A stretch of 7,768 bases of DNA from Nitrososphaerales archaeon (GCA_029237515.1 JARBAV010000389.1:1-7768); one strand, 5' to 3'; positions 1 through 4,701 are shown, counted from the first letter of the stretch. A program made the numbers and translations. Notes: generated by a model not told the origin, from the sequence alone.

Positions 1-84
1 TATCATTGGAATGAAAAACACCAGCATATAACTCTAAAGAAGAATGAAGAAAAGGGCGTAGTGAAATTGAACATTATGATTTAG
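1..84 (+). CDS. C-terminal end of an unidentified protein, cut by the window edge
   Basis: Frame 1 is open from the first base to TAG at 82-84 and encodes 27 residues, beginning YHWNEKHQHITLKK and ending KLNIMI. The composition (Lys, Glu, Asn, hydrophobic, no rare-looking runs) looks like an archaeal C-terminus. A run of six T at 90-95 lies just after the stop, as expected for an archaeal terminator. No family can be recognised from so short a tail, and 27 open codons could also arise by chance. Confidence 0.4.
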   Translation, partial: YHWNEKHQHITLKKNEEKGVVKLNIMI

Positions 85-89
85 ACTAA

Positions 90-95
90 TTTTTT
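90..95 (+). terminator. Oligo-T terminator after the left-edge gene
   Basis: Six consecutive T begin 6 nt after the TAG at 82-84. Archaeal RNA polymerase commonly stops at such U-tracts without a hairpin. The placement is the only support. Confidence 0.35.
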
Positions 96-446
96 GAAGT
101 CAATTTAAGAGACCCTACTGTCTACACTTGTCGAATTCCTAGAAACTAGGTATTGGGTTCTTAGGTGGATTCCTTTCGTTTTTCTCCGCTTCTTAAGTCA
201 CCTCCAGATCTACATTTCTACTTGTATACCCTTATTTGGCAAGTCATGTACTAAAAAGATATTTGACATCGTAGCACCCAGTAAAAAAATAATGCGTGAA
301 AGTGCTGCTGCACTTATGTATGCTAATTGTATACCATCATCCCGCCATTTGCAATCATTGCAGATTGCAATCCTGTACACAACTCTCCGTCTGCTCACTT
401 TGACGAACTGCCTTGGCAGTTGTTGCCATGAGCGCAAAAATAACGA
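96..446. other. Intergenic stretch with three short perfect palindromes
   Basis: No convincing gene is seen. Three perfect dyads lie 30-40 bp apart: 300-315 (AAGTGC arms, 4-nt loop), 349-370 (TTGCAATC arms, 6-nt loop) and 406-421 (AACTGCC arms, 2-nt loop). A smaller one lies at 138-150 (CCTAG/CTAGG). The last main dyad begins 26 nt beyond the DUF899 stop on the minus strand but has no U-tract, so it is a poor terminator. A minus-strand frame (TTG at 437 to TAG at 210, 75 codons) carries one CxxC and one possible membrane helix. I would not call it a gene, although it could be the relic of one broken when the GC-rich neighbour arrived. Confidence 0.5.
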
Positions 447-1241
447 TCAAGACACGTACTCGTCATGCCGCCGAAACCACAGCCCCGTTTCATTCCGCCC
501 ATGCGGCGCCCGGTCGAGCCACTGGTACATTCCCCAGAGCGCGTCGAGGCCGCGCGCGTAGGTGGAGTAGGTGTGGTAGACGACGCCGTCAGAGAGTGCA
601 AACGCGCTCATGCCCGGTGCCTCACGGGTATAGGTAGTCACGTCGGTGCCGGTCATGGCCGCGAAAAGTCGAGGGCCACTCGATTCCAGTTTTGACTGGT
701 CCTTTGAGCGGGCCTCAGAGTCGGATGTCGTGCCGAACGTGCTGTAGTTGTAGTCGATGTTGCCTGAGCGCTGCTGCTCCTCGGTGAACGAGGTGTTAAA
801 GTCGTAGTTGAAATCGCTATTCAGCGATGAGGCCCACGTGAACGTCCAGCCCATGCGGCGCTTGTAGGCCTGAAGCGCGGCGAGTGGGGCGCGTGAGACT
901 GCGATCATCGCGACATCGTGGTTCTCAAGGTGCACAGCGAAGCCGTTAAAGCCGTCCGCGATCGCAGAGCATGCTGGGCAGCCGCCTGTGTACTCGGGAC
1001 CGAACATGAAGTGATAGATGAGAAGCTGTGAACGTCCTCTGAACAGATCGGCAAGAGACGCCATGCCCTCGTCGGTCTCAAAACGGTACTCCTTGTCAAT
1101 TCGAACCCACGGCAGCCTCTGACGCCACTGCGCCAGCTCGTCGCTACGCCGCGTCAGCTCCTTCTCGGCCTTGAGCAGCTCCAGCCTAGTCGCAAGCCAC
1201 TCCTCACGTGTTCCGATTTTGTGATCTTTCAAGCTTGTCAT
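447..1241 (-). CDS. DUF899 family thioredoxin-like protein, bacterial type
   Basis: The 264 residues match the DUF899 family (thioredoxin-like fold) from end to end. An N-terminal helix rich in Glu, Leu and Arg (about 10-42) is followed by RLPWVRIDKEYRF, the SLADLFRGRSQL block, YHFMFGPEYTGGCPACS with a CxxC pair at Cys88/Cys91, SRAPLAALQAYKRRMGW (about 115-131) and the SDFNYDF segment. The C-terminus holds the usual HTYSTYARGLD block. The biochemical role is not established; a thiol redox or peroxiredoxin-like function is inferred from the fold and the CxxC pair. The coding DNA is clearly GC-rich (53-67% in sampled lines) inside roughly 20-40% GC flanks, so transfer from a bacterium is likely. 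ATG at 1241 is the natural start, a few bases below the predicted transcription start. It is divergent from the ArsR gene. Confidence 0.9.
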   Translation of the reverse strand: MTSLKDHKIGTREEWLATRLELLKAEKELTRRSDELAQWRQRLPWVRIDKEYRFETDEGMASLADLFRGRSQLLIYHFMFGPEYTGGCPACSAIADGFNGFAVHLENHDVAMIAVSRAPLAALQAYKRRMGWTFTWASSLNSDFNYDFNTSFTEEQQRSGNIDYNYSTFGTTSDSEARSKDQSKLESSGPRLFAAMTGTDVTTYTREAPGMSAFALSDGVVYHTYSTYARGLDALWGMYQWLDRAPHGRNETGLWFRRHDEYVS

Positions 1242-1266
1242 GATTTATTTAATTCACTAACTGGTT

Positions 1267-1276
1267 ATTATAAAAT
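1267..1276 (-). promoter_or_regulatory. TATA box of the DUF899 gene
   Basis: The minus strand reads ATTTTATAAT here. A start about 27 bp downstream falls near 1245, giving a leader of only a few bases before ATG at 1241, the usual arrangement for leaderless archaeal genes. A GC-rich foreign gene therefore appears to run from an AT-rich host-type promoter. Confidence 0.5.
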
Positions 1277-1288
1277 AATCTCTTATTT
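1273..1288. promoter_or_regulatory. Dyad overlapping the DUF899 TATA box, candidate operator
   Basis: AAATAA and TTATTT are perfect 6-bp arms around TCTC. The dyad overlaps the TATA box and the upstream BRE position of the DUF899 promoter, so a regulator bound here would block transcription-factor access. In DNA this AT-rich such a dyad can occur by chance. Confidence 0.3.
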
Positions 1289-1303
1289 AAAGATGTCTTT
1301 AAT

Positions 1304-1318
1304 TATTAGAGTCTAATA
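1304..1318. promoter_or_regulatory. Candidate ArsR operator, 7-bp perfect dyad
   Basis: TATTAGA and TCTAATA flank one G, a perfect dyad between the two divergent promoters. The half-site ATTAGA recurs at 1344-1349, just before the ArsR TATA box. ArsR-type repressors bind short AT-rich dyads in their own promoters, so this is the best operator candidate here. Confidence 0.4.
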
Positions 1319-1356
1319 TATATGAAATTATTAAATCCAATTTATTAGATTGATAA

Positions 1357-1367
1357 AGTATTTATGC
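1357..1367 (+). promoter_or_regulatory. TATA box of the arsR-AHSA1 operon
   Basis: AGTATTTATGC is centred at 1362, about 27 bp before a predicted start at 1388-1390. That is right at the ATG at 1391, so the message should be leaderless or nearly so. An upstream A-rich block (GATAAA) could act as the BRE. Confidence 0.5.
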
Positions 1368-1390
1368 AGTTCTTTTAATATTGAATTATT

Positions 1391-1711
1391 ATGGGAGCAT
1401 CGGTGTGGAAAGCCTTGTCGGACGATAGTAGAAGACATATGCTATTATTATTAAGAGATAAGAACATGTTTCCCTCTGAGTTAGCAAAGCACTTCGATAT
1501 GACTCTAGCAGGAGTTTCCACACATCTACGTATATTGAGGGATGCTGATTTAGTGAAGGAGAGGAGGGAGGGGCAAAGACGGCTCTATTCACTTAATACT
1601 GAAGCAACATTAGAAATAAAAAACTTCTATGACCGAATGTGGAGTAACAATTTGAATTCCTTGAAAGAGTTTGTGGAAAATAAGAAGAGGAAACAGGGTA
1701 AAAGGAAATAG
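1391..1711 (+). CDS. ArsR-family winged-helix transcriptional regulator
   Basis: The 106 residues make one ArsR winged-helix domain. The first helix holds WKALSDDSRRHMLLLL (6-21), the helix-turn-helix is at about 27-52 (PSELAKHF, then LAGVSTHLRILRDADLV), and the wing is at about 56-68 (ERREGQRRLYSL). The C-terminal FYDRMWSNNLNSLKEFVE resembles the tail of ArsR proteins paired with AHSA1/SRPBCC partners. The protein has no cysteine at all, so the classical arsenic or metal thiol site is absent; it probably senses something else or acts through its partner. It is followed 3 nt later by the AHSA1 gene in one operon, and it faces the DUF899 gene across a dyad-rich promoter. It is AT-rich like the host. 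Autoregulation is inferred from the dyads. Confidence 0.9.
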   Translation: MGASVWKALSDDSRRHMLLLLRDKNMFPSELAKHFDMTLAGVSTHLRILRDADLVKERREGQRRLYSLNTEATLEIKNFYDRMWSNNLNSLKEFVENKKRKQGKRK

Positions 1712-1714
1712 GAT

Positions 1715-2176
1715 ATGATTAGTACCAATGATAGGGCAATTAGGAAGATTGTAGTAATCGATGCTCCTCCAGATATGGTCTTCAAAGCAATTAGTGATGA
1801 AAAGGAATTAATTGAATGGTTTCCAGACCTTGCTATTTTAGAGTTAAGGATAGGGGGAAAAGTGAAGTTCACGTTTCATAGTGAAAACTCTGAAAACCAG
1901 GATAGAGATCATTCTCCTGAGGGAAAGGTGCTAGAATTTGTCCCTAACCAGAAAATCTCATACACATGGGAACACAAAGATATAGCAGGTTTTCCACAAA
2001 CCATAGTAACATGGCAGTTAGAGCAGATTGGAAATGACAAGACTAAGGTAGAGTTGGTACATTCTGGATTTATTGGAGCAGAGAATGAAATGTGTGATGA
2101 GCACAGGGAAGGGTGGAACTACTACTTGGATAGGTTGATTGAGCACTTTAACTCCAAGTTGGAGGCAAAAAGGTGA
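1715..2176 (+). CDS. AHSA1/SRPBCC (START-like) ligand-binding domain protein
   Basis: The 153-residue protein is a single AHSA1-type SRPBCC domain. It has a first strand IVVIDAPPDMVFKAI (12-26), the KELIEWFPD helix (30-38), a GGKVKF strand (48-53), the KVLEFVPNQKISYTW segment (71-85) and a long C-terminal helix after HREGWNYYLDRL (130-141). Family members form a deep hydrophobic cavity that binds small lipophilic ligands. Members next to ArsR regulators are widespread, but their ligands are mostly unknown. ATG at 1715 follows the ArsR stop by 3 nt, so the two genes are co-transcribed and probably translationally coupled. No catalytic residues can be assigned. Confidence 0.88.
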   Translation: MISTNDRAIRKIVVIDAPPDMVFKAISDEKELIEWFPDLAILELRIGGKVKFTFHSENSENQDRDHSPEGKVLEFVPNQKISYTWEHKDIAGFPQTIVTWQLEQIGNDKTKVELVHSGFIGAENEMCDEHREGWNYYLDRLIEHFNSKLEAKR

Positions 2177-2221
2177 GATAATGTTTAATTGTCGATGAGT
2201 AGTCAGTCAGACAGATTCCAT

Positions 2222-2380
2222 GCTAGCTCCGGAGTAACAACATCAATATCTGAATATAAATTCGTATGATAGATGGACATGAATATACAACGCATGGTGA
2301 TACCATATACGTTGTACTAAATATTTTCTAGGACTGAGTTGTCTTCGCTACAAGTTGATGTTATTACATTAGGAGCCGTC
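2222..2380. repeat. Concentric palindromic element, MITE-like
   Basis: The outer arms 2234-2246 and 2355-2367 are inverted copies matching at 12 of 13 positions. With one gap they extend outward through a shared GCTCC to 2222 and 2380 (about 19 of 25). The centre holds a strong nested hairpin at 2286-2316 (TACAACG/CGTTGTA plus ATGGT/ACCAT). Arms and hairpin share the same midpoint, about 2301. There is no ORF inside and no clear target duplication. Size and symmetry suggest a small non-autonomous mobile element or a structured RNA. Confidence 0.4.
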
Positions 2381-2381
2381 T

Positions 2382-2392
2382 TGTTGTTACTC
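2382..2392. repeat. Extra inverted copy of the palindromic element's left end
   Basis: TGTTGTTACTC is the exact reverse complement of 2233-2243, so the left arm has two possible partners on the right. This copy covers the stop codon of the hydrolase relic (TTA on the plus strand at 2387-2389). Confidence 0.3.
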
Positions 2393-2602
2393 AATAAAGA
2401 ACTTTGCAAGCTCCTCAATGAGAAAGTCTGGACGCTCTTCAGCAATCCAGTGTCCAGAGAGAGGAACAATTCCGCAAGTAACATTTGTAACGAGTAACTT
2501 CATTGATTCCAATGCTGCTGTGCCAAAACTATGTTCTCCACCAAGTGCTGGAACAGGCATCTGAAGCTTAACCTTAGAGAAATATCTATCCCCTACAGTA
2601 GT
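2387..2602 (-). pseudogene. C-terminal relic of an alpha/beta hydrolase
   Basis: The minus strand encodes about 71 residues ending at TAA (2389-2387). They include QMPVPALGGEHSFG, a helix with LESMKLL, then CGIVPLSGHWIAEERPDFL and ELAKFFIE. This is the C-terminal end of an epoxide-hydrolase or haloalkane-dehalogenase-like alpha/beta hydrolase, with the catalytic His in SGHW and the strand before the catalytic acid region. The nucleophile elbow and the first 200 or so residues are missing. Above about 2602 the resemblance stops, and a TGA closes the frame at 2648-2650. The only ATG in frame is internal (2560). I call it a truncated, non-functional gene. Confidence 0.75.
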
Positions 2603-2654
2603 CCAAATCTTGTAAATAGGTCGCTTGTGTATATGGAATATGACTATTCAACAA

Positions 2655-2665
2655 AAATTTTATGT
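2655..2665 (+). promoter_or_regulatory. TATA-like box of the VOC gene
   Basis: AAATTTTATGT is centred about 27 bp before a predicted start near 2688, leaving a leader of about 18 nt to ATG 2706. A GAGG at 2691-2694 could serve as a weak Shine-Dalgarno site. Confidence 0.35.
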
Positions 2666-2705
2666 ATCACAAGGAAAAACATTCTCCAACGAGGACAAGT
2701 AAAAC

Positions 2706-3119
2706 ATGGGGGACTCATCAACAAAGGAACGGAACTTCATCCTAGGACTTTGGGGCGTTCGATATCAAGTTAAAGAAGTTCAGCGCTCGATTGCGTTCTA
2801 TACTAAGATACTTGGTTTCAATCTGGACCAGCAAAATTTGCCTGCTTTCGGTCAAGTTTCGATGGGCAATCTCAAACTTATTCTCAGCGGTCCCGGGGCC
2901 TCGGGTTCTCGATCGATGCCCGATGGCCGTCAGCAAGAGCCAGGTGGATGGAACCGGATAGTCCTCCAAGCGCAGGACTTGCCTGCGCGTATTGCTGAAC
3001 TCAAGAAGGAGGGAGTGCGTTTCAGAAATGAGATGGAAGTCGGCCCGGGCGGCAGGCAGATCCAAGTGGAAGACCCAGATGGCAACCCGATTGAGTTATT
3101 CGAGCCTGCCCGGCAGTAA
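2706..3119 (+). CDS. VOC (glyoxalase/bleomycin-resistance-like) family protein
   Basis: The 137 residues form one vicinal-oxygen-chelate domain. The first strand is WGVRYQVKEVQRSIAFYTKI (16-35), followed by LGFNL, a loop rich in Gly, Pro and Arg (62-80), a second beta-alpha unit starting WNRIVLQAQDLPARIAELKK (82-101), and the signature VEDPDGNPIELFEP (121-134), in which Glu130 is the likely metal ligand. VOC proteins use a divalent metal to isomerise, cleave or sequester small molecules; the substrate cannot be told from this sequence. Codon use is richer in G and C than in the archaeal neighbours, and the protein is of bacterial type, so recent acquisition is likely. ATG at 2706 gives a normal N-terminus of about 14 residues before the first strand. 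Confidence 0.85.
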   Translation: MGDSSTKERNFILGLWGVRYQVKEVQRSIAFYTKILGFNLDQQNLPAFGQVSMGNLKLILSGPGASGSRSMPDGRQQEPGGWNRIVLQAQDLPARIAELKKEGVRFRNEMEVGPGGRQIQVEDPDGNPIELFEPARQ

Positions 3120-3129
3120 GGAGGCAGCG

Positions 3130-3177
3130 ATGGAATCTCAGTACTATCCACTTTATGGAAGGACACGACTGAACTGA
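3130..3177 (+). other. 15-codon ORF behind a strong Shine-Dalgarno, possible gene stub
   Basis: An AAGGAGG sequence at 3118-3124, overlapping the VOC stop, lies 5 nt before ATG 3130. The frame MESQYYPLYGRTRLN ends at TGA 3177. A strong bacterial-type ribosome site directly after a transferred gene suggests the start of a second donor-operon gene that was cut short. The peptide itself is not recognisable. Confidence 0.3.
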
Positions 3178-3354
3178 TCGTAGAGAGGGGATTTATCTCG
3201 AGATTATATTGAATTGCAGAAGAGCGGAGGCAAAAAGAATATAGCCACAATACTGCAACGAAAACAACCACGCGGCATCTCCGGAGGGAATGCAACAGTA
3301 CTCATAGTACATTCTGGTCGCCGATCGGCTCTGGCCGGCTCAAAAACCGAACAG

Positions 3355-3372
3355 AACCAAACCAAACCAAAC
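3355..3372 (+). repeat. Short AACCA tandem array
   Basis: Three exact AACCA units (3355-3369) are followed by a partial fourth. It lies inside the gene-free GC-richer stretch. Too short to imply a function. Confidence 0.6.
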
Positions 3373-3399
3373 TTACGTGCCCCTAAGTTCATGGTCATA

Positions 3400-3458
3400 G
3401 CCGTCACTCGCAGTCGACGCTAATTGATAACCCTATCTCGATAGATGTGAGTGACGGC
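3400..3458. repeat. Inverted repeat with 13-bp arms and an inner small dyad
   Basis: GCCGTCACTCGCA (3400-3412) and TGTGAGTGACGGC (3446-3458) are reverse complements except for one base. A small dyad CTATC-TC-GATAG lies between them (3433-3444). It could be a transposon end pair, a recombination site or a transcribed hairpin. It sits at the border where GC content drops back to the host level. Confidence 0.45.
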
Positions 3459-3614
3459 GAGCGACCCCTGCCACTAATGTCTCCGAGTAAGGCATGATCA
3501 CTCGAATTTACAATCTGTAGAACTTACATCCAATTTGGTCGATAATCTATCTACCAGCCTCCCCAGAAAGCCATCCTTCTACATCAAATTGTAAATAATA
3601 GATACAATGCATTT

Positions 3615-4184
3615 TTACCTTTTCTTGATCCTTCTCCTTCTGAGCCTGGTGCTAACAATTGCTTTGTTCTTTTTACTCATTCTAGGTTTAGGCTTAGCAG
3701 CGATAGTAGCTGAGGTACCGGAATTCAATTTGCTTAATCTTGCTTTCCCTCCAGAGGTTGTTCTTAATTTTTGAATATCCTTTTGAATCTGCGATACCTG
3801 TTTTTGTAGTTGACCAAGTTGGGATTTAATTTGTTTGATTGATTGTGATTGAGACTGTTTAATTCCCACTCCCGCCGAAATAATGGACTGCCTTTGTTTC
3901 TGTAAAGATTGAATAAAAGTTGTTATTCTATCGATTTGATTTCCATTTCTCTCTACTTGTTTTGATATTTGCGTTAAGTATGTAATCGCTCGCCTTCTCT
4001 TCTGCCTCTTTTTTCTAATACGAGTTTTTTCTTGTGATGCTTCGTTTTCCATGTTTTGTTCTTGTAATTCTTCTTCCTGCAATTCTTGTTCCTGTGATAT
4101 TATCGCGGGCGTCGTCTCTTCTACGAAAATCCGATCTTCTGCTATTACAGATGAAATTGGTTCCTCTTCCCTTTCCTCAGCCAT
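3615..4184 (-). CDS. Charge-polarised coiled-coil protein of unknown function
   Basis: I recognise no family. The 189 residues fall into three parts. Residues 1-53 are acidic and Gln/Glu-rich, with no hydrophobic segment. Residues 54-65 are a basic patch (RIRKKRQKRRR). Residues 66-141 form a Gln/Lys/Ile/Leu heptad-like helix, best seen at 118-140 (IKQIKSQLGQLQKQVSQIQK), interrupted near SAGVG (103-107), so probably two coiled-coil segments. The tail 146-189 is strongly basic and ends RLRRRRIKKR, which suggests contact with nucleic acid or an acidic partner. No signal peptide or membrane helix is seen. ATG 4184 overlaps the stop of the small gene upstream (ATGGCTGA), so the two are translationally coupled. 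Codon use is host-like. It is probably a lineage-specific archaeal protein. Confidence 0.75.
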   Translation of the reverse strand: MAEEREEEPISSVIAEDRIFVEETTPAIISQEQELQEEELQEQNMENEASQEKTRIRKKRQKRRRAITYLTQISKQVERNGNQIDRITTFIQSLQKQRQSIISAGVGIKQSQSQSIKQIKSQLGQLQKQVSQIQKDIQKLRTTSGGKARLSKLNSGTSATIAAKPKPRMSKKNKAIVSTRLRRRRIKKR

Positions 4185-4344
4185 ATATTTCTAAATTACC
4201 TTGTTGGTCATAAATATAACTTGGGTTTGAGTAGCCTGGATAAGAAGGCAACAGCACATGATGACCTGTTTGATTCGTTCCTGATGTCTGCAGTCTCGGC
4301 ATTAATCTGACTATCGATTTTTTCGCGCTAACAGTCAAGGGCAT
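4177..4344 (-). CDS. 55-aa Pro/Tyr/Ser-rich protein, coupled to the coiled-coil gene
   Basis: ATG 4344 opens a 55-residue frame beginning MPLTVSAKKSIVRLMPRLQ, with the middle block VLLPSYPGYSNPSYIYDQQG and the end NLEIYG. Its TGA (4179-4177) lies inside the first codons of the coiled-coil gene. Such a 4-base-scale overlap is typical of co-translated partners and is the main reason to believe this gene. It has no cysteine, signal peptide or membrane helix, and is probably flexible. A TATA box at 4388-4396 predicts a start near 4365, about 20 nt before the ATG. The same frame stays open upstream to TAA 4399-4401, and beyond that codon it continues to ATG 4455, so the gene may once have been longer. 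Confidence 0.6.
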   Translation of the reverse strand: MPLTVSAKKSIVRLMPRLQTSGTNQTGHHVLLPSYPGYSNPSYIYDQQGNLEIYG

Positions 4345-4387
4345 TTGTGGGACTAATAAAGTGGGTTGTTGCGATGAGTAATAGATC

Positions 4388-4396
4388 CTTTTTATA
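4388..4396 (-). promoter_or_regulatory. TATA box of the small-protein/coiled-coil operon
   Basis: The minus strand reads TATAAAAAG. A start about 27 bp on falls near 4365, 20 nt before ATG 4344. The 15-bp block TATAAAAAGGATCTA (4382-4396) recurs with one change at 4537-4551. In one decayed frame it can also be read as coding (R-I-K-R-I), so the promoter role is not certain. Confidence 0.4.
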
Positions 4397-4436
4397 CGTT
4401 ATTGCACTAAGGCCGCTGGTAGTGCGTTATTACTGC

Positions 4437-4508
4437 CTATACTGTGTCCTTCCATACAAAGGGGAATACATGATGGCAAAACCTAGGGTAGACAGCCTTT
4501 AAGACCAT
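4437..4508 (-). pseudogene. Decayed small reading frame in copy 2
   Basis: ATG 4508, directly after the leader block, opens 23 codons (MVLKAVYPRFCHHVFPFVWK to DTV, then TAG). A one-base slip in the CCCC/TTT run near 4465-4469 would join it to the next frame (MEGHSIGSNNALPAALVQ, ATG 4455). That frame continues in phase, apart from TAA 4399-4401, into the 55-aa gene. I read this as a longer gene broken by a frameshift and a nonsense codon. It may instead be functional as short peptides or be non-coding. Confidence 0.3.
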
Positions 4509-4535
4509 GGGTCGTCTATCTGTTCATGACATGAT

Positions 4536-4673
4536 TTAGATCGTTTTTATAGTATGTCTTGAAAATGCAGCCGCAGTACCAAGTACTGTTAGATTCAGAT
4601 GGCAGAGTCTGCGTTCAATGACACAAGGTACGGCGACCTTACGACATGTTCTGGGTATGCCCTAGATCTTCAT
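4536..4673 (-). pseudogene. Decayed small reading frame in copy 1
   Basis: ATG 4673 is followed by TAG at codon 4; the same frame then runs 41 codons to TAA 4538-4536. After the TAG it reads GIPRTCRKVAVPCVIERR, which lines up with VYPRFCHHVFPFV of copy 2 as PRxCxxV..PxV. The six shared residues (P, R, C, V, P, V) use different codons in the two copies, hinting at past selection on the protein. The short length leaves chance open. Confidence 0.3.
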
Positions 4674-4686
4674 GGGTCGTCTACCT
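4537..4686 (-). repeat. Tandem segment copy 1 (upstream copy)
   Basis: On the minus strand it runs from AGGTAGACGACCCATG (4686-4671) to TATAAAAACGATCTA (4551-4537), about 10 bp longer than copy 2. The plus strand of this copy also contains the perfect short hairpins CAGTAC-CAA-GTACTG (4574-4588) and AAGGT/ACCTT (4625-4640), so a structured RNA is an alternative reading. Confidence 0.5.
4543..4551 (-). promoter_or_regulatory. TATA-like box before copy 2 leader
   Basis: TATAAAAAC on the minus strand predicts a start near 4520, exactly at the beginning of the leader block 4521-4506. This supports the leader block being a transcript 5' end. Confidence 0.35.
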
Positions 4687-4701
4687 TTTTCCTATCCTCT
4701 G

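Larger units (their letters stand above)
3178..3614. other. Gene-free, GC-richer stretch with repeats
   Basis: No reading frame here looks like a real protein; the 60-70-codon frames on both strands lack any family motif. The left half (to about 3480) is as GC-rich as the VOC gene and seems to belong to the same transferred piece; the right half returns to host composition. It holds a 10-bp perfect palindrome GCCGATCGGC (3320-3329), a short AACCA array, and the inverted repeat 3400-3412/3446-3458. Confidence 0.5.
4382..4521 (-). repeat. Tandem segment copy 2 (downstream copy)
   Basis: Read on the minus strand, this copy begins with the leader block AGATAGACGACCCATG (4521-4506) and ends with TATAAAAAGGATCTA (4396-4382). 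Copy 1 at 4537-4686 has both blocks in the same order with 15/16 and 14/15 matches. Between them are smaller shared stretches (TCT..GGC, TACCC, GCGGC). The copies are separated by 15 nt. Confidence 0.5.

Noticed and set aside
406..421. Hairpin after the DUF899 stop as an intrinsic terminator
   Set aside because: No U-tract follows on the minus strand.
210..437. 75-codon minus-strand frame with CxxC and a possible membrane helix
   Set aside because: TTG start directly after the DUF899 stop, palindromes inside, mixed composition and no family resemblance; kept only as a possible relic.
3204..3423. Overlapping 67-69-codon frames on both strands
   Set aside because: Neither shows domain motifs. 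They exist because the stretch is GC-richer and poor in stop codons.
3506..3596. 9-bp inverted repeat ATTTACAAT/ATTGTAAAT, 73 bp apart
   Set aside because: AT-rich arms of this length are expected by chance, and the match does not extend.
4210..4219. TTATATTTAT on the minus strand, spaced as a TATA box for a leaderless coiled-coil message
   Set aside because: It lies inside the 55-aa coding frame (S-Y-I-Y-D). Coupling by the ATGGCTGA overlap makes a separate promoter unnecessary, although an internal promoter cannot be excluded.
4258..4310. C box (ATGATGA), D' and D boxes (CTGA) spaced like an archaeal C/D guide RNA on the plus strand
   Set aside because: The flanks do not pair as a terminal stem, D' and C' would overlap, and the stretch is coding on the minus strand for the 55-aa gene.
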